In this document: in pieces, positions 60,828-64,000 of the stretch | How the letters are laid out: each line of letters begins with the position of its first letter | Numbering within the stretch: the stretch's first letter is position 1 | Assembly: GCF_900104725.1 (NCBI RefSeq) | Contig: NZ_LT629758.1 | Location: 9,962,001-10,026,000, forward strand | Length of the DNA stretch: 64,000 nt | Source: Actinoplanes derwentensis | GTDB taxonomy: Bacteria > Actinomycetota > Actinomycetes > Mycobacteriales > Micromonosporaceae | Reading direction: 5' to 3' | Program-made: the position numbers and the translations under genes | Notes under the pieces: model-generated | The model's input: only the letters and a program-made list of their open reading frames with translations | Told to the model about the DNA's origin: nothing | Databases searched by the model: none

Positions 60828-61061
60828 CGAGTCGTCCCGGCCTGCTGGTTGTCGCGGGGTCTGTTGCGGGTCGGGTCGGCTGCCCGCGATCGGGTCTCCC
60901 CTCGAGGACCGTCGAGACGTTCGTAGTCCGCTTCCGCGTGATGAATTTCATCTTAGACCCCAGACATGCAGGAACATTGTCATTTTCTTCCGGCTTCCGG
61001 CTTCCGGGCATGGCGGCCTGGACCGAACCTGAGGGCGCCCATGGAAGCATGGGCCGGTTGG
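60828..61061. other. Gap between the narG remnant and the hemerythrin gene
   Basis: No gene recognised. The promoter of the present narG may lie here or inside the remnant; AT-richer DNA occurs around 60930-60995. Confidence 0.35.
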
Positions 61062-61535
61062 TCAGCGGCCGAAAGCTGGCAGCACAGTGCCGACCTTGGC
61101 GCGGATGGTGTCGACAGCGTCCCAGTCGTCAGGATTCAGGTTGGCGAGCGCGGCCGGGAAGACGCCGTCCTGCTCTTTGAGGATGTGCTCGCGGAGCAGT
61201 TCGAGGGTGGCGATGAGCAGGCCGGGCCAGGTCGGGTCGGTGGGCGTTCCGTGCGCGGCTTCACCGAGGACCGCTTCGATGTGCCGGTGGTCGGCCAGCA
61301 AGGCCGTGACGTGGTCAGGGAAATCGGCGGCCAGCGCTGGGAACAGGCCGTGCTCTTCGACCTGCGTGTGCGGCTCGAGGACAGCCGTGATCCGGCAGGC
61401 CAGTTCTGCCATGCGCGCATTATCGGTCGCCGCATGGGCGCCGCGGACTTCGCCGATGAGGTTGACGACCAGGTCATGTTCGCGGGTCAGATCGTCGATA
61501 GCGGTTATGGCCTGGCAGCCGCAGTACTCACACAT
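61062..61535 (-). CDS. Hemerythrin-domain protein
   Basis: 157 aa. The MCEYCGCQA start followed by an HHE domain is a recurring actinobacterial type. Di-iron ligands: His in LTREHDLVVNLI, His and Glu in EPHTQVEEHGLFPAL, His in LADHRHIEAVL, and His and Glu in LREHILKEQDGVFPAAL. Likely binds O2 or NO. It overlaps the narK-like stop by eight bases, so the transporter and this protein are co-translated, consistent with a nitrate/NO function. Confidence 0.92.
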   Translation of the reverse strand: MCEYCGCQAITAIDDLTREHDLVVNLIGEVRGAHAATDNARMAELACRITAVLEPHTQVEEHGLFPALAADFPDHVTALLADHRHIEAVLGEAAHGTPTDPTWPGLLIATLELLREHILKEQDGVFPAALANLNPDDWDAVDTIRAKVGTVLPAFGR

Positions 61536-62835
61536 GGGCGGCGCTCCCGTTGACCGTGGTGCCCCGGTCGGCCGGTCGGCCGACGCTTTTGGCGACAGCG
61601 GTCACCGTCAATGCCAGCGCGGCGAGGGCGACGAATGCGAGGGCGGCCAAGCCGAAGGCGTACGAGTCGTACTGCTCGTACAGGGCACCCATGATCAGCG
61701 GTGGGACGAACCCGCCGAGGCCGCCTGCGGCGCCCACGATGCCTGTGACCGAGCCGACCTTGTTCTGTGGTGCGAGCAGGGCGACCAACGCGAAGGTCGC
61801 GCCGCTACCGGTGCCGAGCGCCGCCGCCATGGCCAGGAACGCGATCGTACCCAGCGGCGCGAGGTTCGGGGTGAACGCCGCGGTGGCCGCCCCGACGACC
61901 ACGACGGCGAGCGCCGAGGCAAGGACACGGGTGGGGCCGAGCCGGTCGGACAACCAGCCGCCGATCGGGCGCATCACCACGGCGAGCAGCACGAACCCGG
62001 CCATTCGGTTGGCCGCGTCGGCCGGGGCCAGCCCGTAGGCGGCCTTCAGGTAGGCCGGAAGGTAAACCGAGAACGCGACGTAGCCGCCGAACAGGACGGC
62101 ATACAGAGCTGCCGCCTGCCAGGTGATCCTTAGCCGTGCGGTGGCTGCCAGCCGTTGCGCCAGCGGCTCGGTCGGCAGGATCCGGCCGGGTGCGTCACGT
62201 AACAGCAGCGCCGTCAGCGCGGCGTAGGCGGCCAGGACGATCGCGGTGACGATGAACGGGGTGGCGATGCCGTGGGCGGTGACGAGTTTGACAGTGGTCA
62301 GTGCACTGATCGCGGTGCCGCCCATGCCGACGCCGAACAGCCCGATCGCCAGACCCCTGCGCTGGGGCGGGAACCAGGCGTTGACGACCGGTACGCCGAT
62401 GGCGAAGGCGGTACCACCGATCCCGAGGAAGAATCCGCCGACCAGCAGCCCGGCGAACGAGGAGTGCCCGGACAGGCCCAGATAGAGCACCGGGACGATG
62501 GTGGTCAAGGAGACGAGCGGGAACATGACCCGTCCGCCGAACCGGTCGGTCAGCGCGCCGACCGGGATCCGGCCCACGGAGCCGACGACGACCGGTACCG
62601 CGACCAGCAGAGCCTGTTGGAACGCACCTAGGTGGAGAACATCCTTGAACCTGGGTGCCAGCGGGCTGAGTAGCGCCCAGGCCCAGAAATTGACCGCGAA
62701 CCCGACGGCGGCCAGGACGAGCGTCACCACCCGCTGCCGTCCCGTCCCGGTCGCTTGTCCGGCGCCGGGCGTACCGGCGCTGGGCTGCCCTGTGCTCATC
62801 GTTGTCTCCACGTGTCGTTTCGCGTCGGTGGTCAT
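61528..62835 (-). CDS. narK: NarK-type nitrate/nitrite transporter (MFS)
   Basis: 435 aa, twelve transmembrane segments after a hydrophilic 30-residue leader. NNP-family hallmarks: AVGFAVNFWAWALLSPLAPR, GRIPVGALTDRFGGRVMFPL, the Gly-rich GVGMGGTAISALTTVKLVTA and the second motif GTGSGATFALVALLAPQNKV. Imports nitrate and/or exports nitrite for the NarGHI enzyme. In-frame ATGs further in (MSTGQPS) could be the true start. Upstream lies the DUF2249 gene on the same strand. Confidence 0.93.
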   Translation of the reverse strand: MTTDAKRHVETTMSTGQPSAGTPGAGQATGTGRQRVVTLVLAAVGFAVNFWAWALLSPLAPRFKDVLHLGAFQQALLVAVPVVVGSVGRIPVGALTDRFGGRVMFPLVSLTTIVPVLYLGLSGHSSFAGLLVGGFFLGIGGTAFAIGVPVVNAWFPPQRRGLAIGLFGVGMGGTAISALTTVKLVTAHGIATPFIVTAIVLAAYAALTALLLRDAPGRILPTEPLAQRLAATARLRITWQAAALYAVLFGGYVAFSVYLPAYLKAAYGLAPADAANRMAGFVLLAVVMRPIGGWLSDRLGPTRVLASALAVVVVGAATAAFTPNLAPLGTIAFLAMAAALGTGSGATFALVALLAPQNKVGSVTGIVGAAGGLGGFVPPLIMGALYEQYDSYAFGLAALAFVALAALALTVTAVAKSVGRPADRGTTVNGSAAHV

Positions 62836-62968
62836 CGATCCAGGCCGTCGGATGCGGCGCCCTCGGCCAGCGTGCGGACTCCGGCCCCGGAAGCAGGGCC
62901 ACGGGTTCCATTAACGTGGGCCGGACATCCCGGTGGCATCATGTGAGATTCGATCCGTCGAACGATCT
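62836..62968. other. Gap upstream of narK
   Basis: Short region with no gene; it should hold the narK promoter, but no convincing -35/-10 pair was seen. Confidence 0.35.
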
Positions 62969-63823
62969 TCACGCTGGCTCCGCAACCCGTTCCAGGCGGA
63001 TCTGCCACACCGCGGGCCCGGACTGCAGCCACTGGGCGTCGATCTGCGCGCCGAAGCGGTCACCGATCTCGGCGAGGACCGGGCGGGGCGCGTGCGAGGC
63101 GACCAGGACGACCGCATCGCCGGGCAACAGGGCAGCTACCGTGGACAGTACCAATTCGTGCCGCTGTTCGTGCTCGACTTCGCGCACGTCAAGGCGGCGG
63201 TCGACACCCAGCGGCAGCGCAGTCGTGGCCGTCTGGTCGACGCCGCAACCGCAGCTCTCACCGCCGCATCCGCCGGCCGGTCGCTCAGCAGCGGAGCTAC
63301 CGGCTGCGATTTCATCGTCGGCGCCGAGCAGCTCATGCATGCCGGCCAGGATCTCAGCCAGGGAAACCTCCGGCGCCGCGGTCAGCAGCGGCAGCACCAG
63401 ATCGTTCTCCTTAGCCAGGTGGGTCACGAACATCGCATCCAGCGCCCTGGCAGCCGCGGCTGCCCGCACCAGGGAACTGGTGCCCGACACCTCAGCGACC
63501 AGCGCGGTCAACACAACGTGCTCGGCGGTCATGCCTTGGACGAGCAGGTTCCCGGCGGGCACGGCCGCAGCCGACGGGTAGAGGGCCACCTCTTCAGCCG
63601 CGGCGTGCGGAAGCACCTCCCCGTGCAAGTACGCCAGCAGGTCCCGGCGGGCGTCTTCCGCCTTGAGCAGGTATCCGCCGTCGACGAGGTGAAGGAGTGC
63701 CTCGACACGCCGACGCACACCCGCGGCGAGTTGAGCGTGATGCCGCACGACGGCTCGGGCGGCGGTCTGATCCGCAGCGCTGCCGGCGTGGTTGATGGCT
63801 CGGACCGGTCCGGGTTGTGACAT
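62969..63823 (-). CDS. Hemerythrin-DUF2249 fusion protein
   Basis: 284 aa. The N-terminal HHE domain (about 20-170) has HHAQLAAGVRRRVEALLHLV, HGEVLPHAAAEEVALYPSAA, QGMTAEHVVLTALVAEVS and FVTHLAKENDLVLPLL, giving the His/Glu set of a di-iron site. A Gly/Cys-rich linker (GGCGGESCGCG, about 184-194) precedes DUF2249 (about 205-284: DRRLDVREVEHEQRHELVLS, ending QSGPAVWQIRLERV). DUF2249-hemerythrin proteins accompany denitrification and NO genes. Start preceded by GGAGGGG. Divergent from an HTH regulator over 50 bases. Confidence 0.92.
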   Translation of the reverse strand: MSQPGPVRAINHAGSAADQTAARAVVRHHAQLAAGVRRRVEALLHLVDGGYLLKAEDARRDLLAYLHGEVLPHAAAEEVALYPSAAAVPAGNLLVQGMTAEHVVLTALVAEVSGTSSLVRAAAAARALDAMFVTHLAKENDLVLPLLTAAPEVSLAEILAGMHELLGADDEIAAGSSAAERPAGGCGGESCGCGVDQTATTALPLGVDRRLDVREVEHEQRHELVLSTVAALLPGDAVVLVASHAPRPVLAEIGDRFGAQIDAQWLQSGPAVWQIRLERVAEPA

Positions 63824-63856
63824 GACGCCCCTCCACTAGTTTTGCTGGCCTTTACC

Positions 63857-63866
63857 GTTATAACCT
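63857..63866. promoter_or_regulatory. Divergent promoter with GTTATAAC palindrome
   Basis: GTTATAAC (63857-63864) is a perfect palindrome in the 50-base gap. TAACCT (63861-63866, TANNNT) ends seven bases before the ATG at 63874, so the HTH gene may be leaderless. The palindrome would let one protein control both directions. Confidence 0.5.
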
Positions 63867-63873
63867 TGTTTCC

Positions 63874-64000
63874 ATGACCGCGATAGGGCCCGGACCATCC
63901 AGTGAGGTACCAGACACCGCCCGGCATCGAGCACTGGCAGCAGCGAGCCGGGTCCGGATGCTGGACCTGGTGCGCCGCACCGAGGGCGGGGTGACCGCGG
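63874..64000 (+). CDS. HTH transcriptional regulator, N-terminal part
   Basis: Only 42 codons lie inside the window. After a short leader (MTAIGPGPSSEVPDTARHRA) the sequence LAAASRVRMLDLVRRTEGGV TA fits the first helix of an ArsR-like winged helix-turn-helix. Divergent position next to the hemerythrin-DUF2249 gene suggests it regulates the NO/nitrate genes. The family is tentative because the recognition helix lies beyond the window edge. Confidence 0.6.
   Translation, partial: MTAIGPGPSSEVPDTARHRALAAASRVRMLDLVRRTEGGVTA

Overview
The window is high-GC actinobacterial DNA, most likely from an Actinoplanes-like member of the Micromonosporaceae. The evidence is dense GC-rich genes with GTG and TTG starts, two F420-type LLM oxidoreductases, two sugar ABC transporters without their own ATPase, secreted enzymes carrying CBM13 domains, an orphan chemoreceptor and several apparently leaderless promoters. 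The genus is an inference from gene content; no marker gene fixes it.

Layout. 0-9.9 kb is mixed: a truncated acyl-CoA synthetase, a GH26-like lipoprotein, an ISAzo13-type transposase remnant, a hydrolase-TetR pair, a DUF433/DUF5615 toxin-antitoxin module, a NADAR protein, a secreted trypsin-like protease and an M14 carboxypeptidase. 9.9-15.2 kb is a small oxidative catabolic locus (MpaB-type oxygenase, LLM enzyme, GntR regulator, aldehyde dehydrogenase, acyl-CoA dehydrogenase). Both of its divergent promoters carry the same tandem 7-mer, TTTGATATTTGATA. 15.4-17.2 kb holds a DUF1304 protein, two tandem atypical tRNA-like genes with their own promoter, and two arrays of about 26-27-nt degenerate repeats.

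17.2-40.8 kb is a plant cell-wall (arabinan/pectin) utilisation island: a 1182-aa multidomain glycosidase, a LacI regulator, an ABC transporter-GH127-glycosidase operon, pectate lyase, pectin methylesterase, a second ABC transporter, two DUF6807 (PmoA-like) proteins flanking a GH43, a ROK regulator and a secreted GH43 arabinanase. LacI-type operators overlap or adjoin the promoters of the large glycosidase, the first transporter and the arabinanase. 41-47.9 kb holds a FIST-GGDEF pair, an LLM oxidoreductase, an EamA transporter, the core genes cmk and der, and tRNA-Pro.

47.9-64 kb is a nitrate/NO/low-oxygen region. It begins with a decayed stretch (ferredoxin-reductase fragment, frameshifted conserved small gene, frameshifted cupin) around an intact flavohemoglobin. 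An orphan chemoreceptor follows, then a narGHJI-CBS operon, a remnant of a second narG directly upstream, and a hemerythrin, NarK, hemerythrin-DUF2249 set. The far edge carries the start of an HTH regulator.

How it works together. The island can be read as extracellular cleavage of pectin and arabinan, uptake of oligosaccharides by two transporters that probably borrow a shared MsiK-like ATPase, and intracellular trimming by GH127 and GH43. The last block supports nitrate respiration with NO detoxification and di-iron or haem O2/NO sensing.
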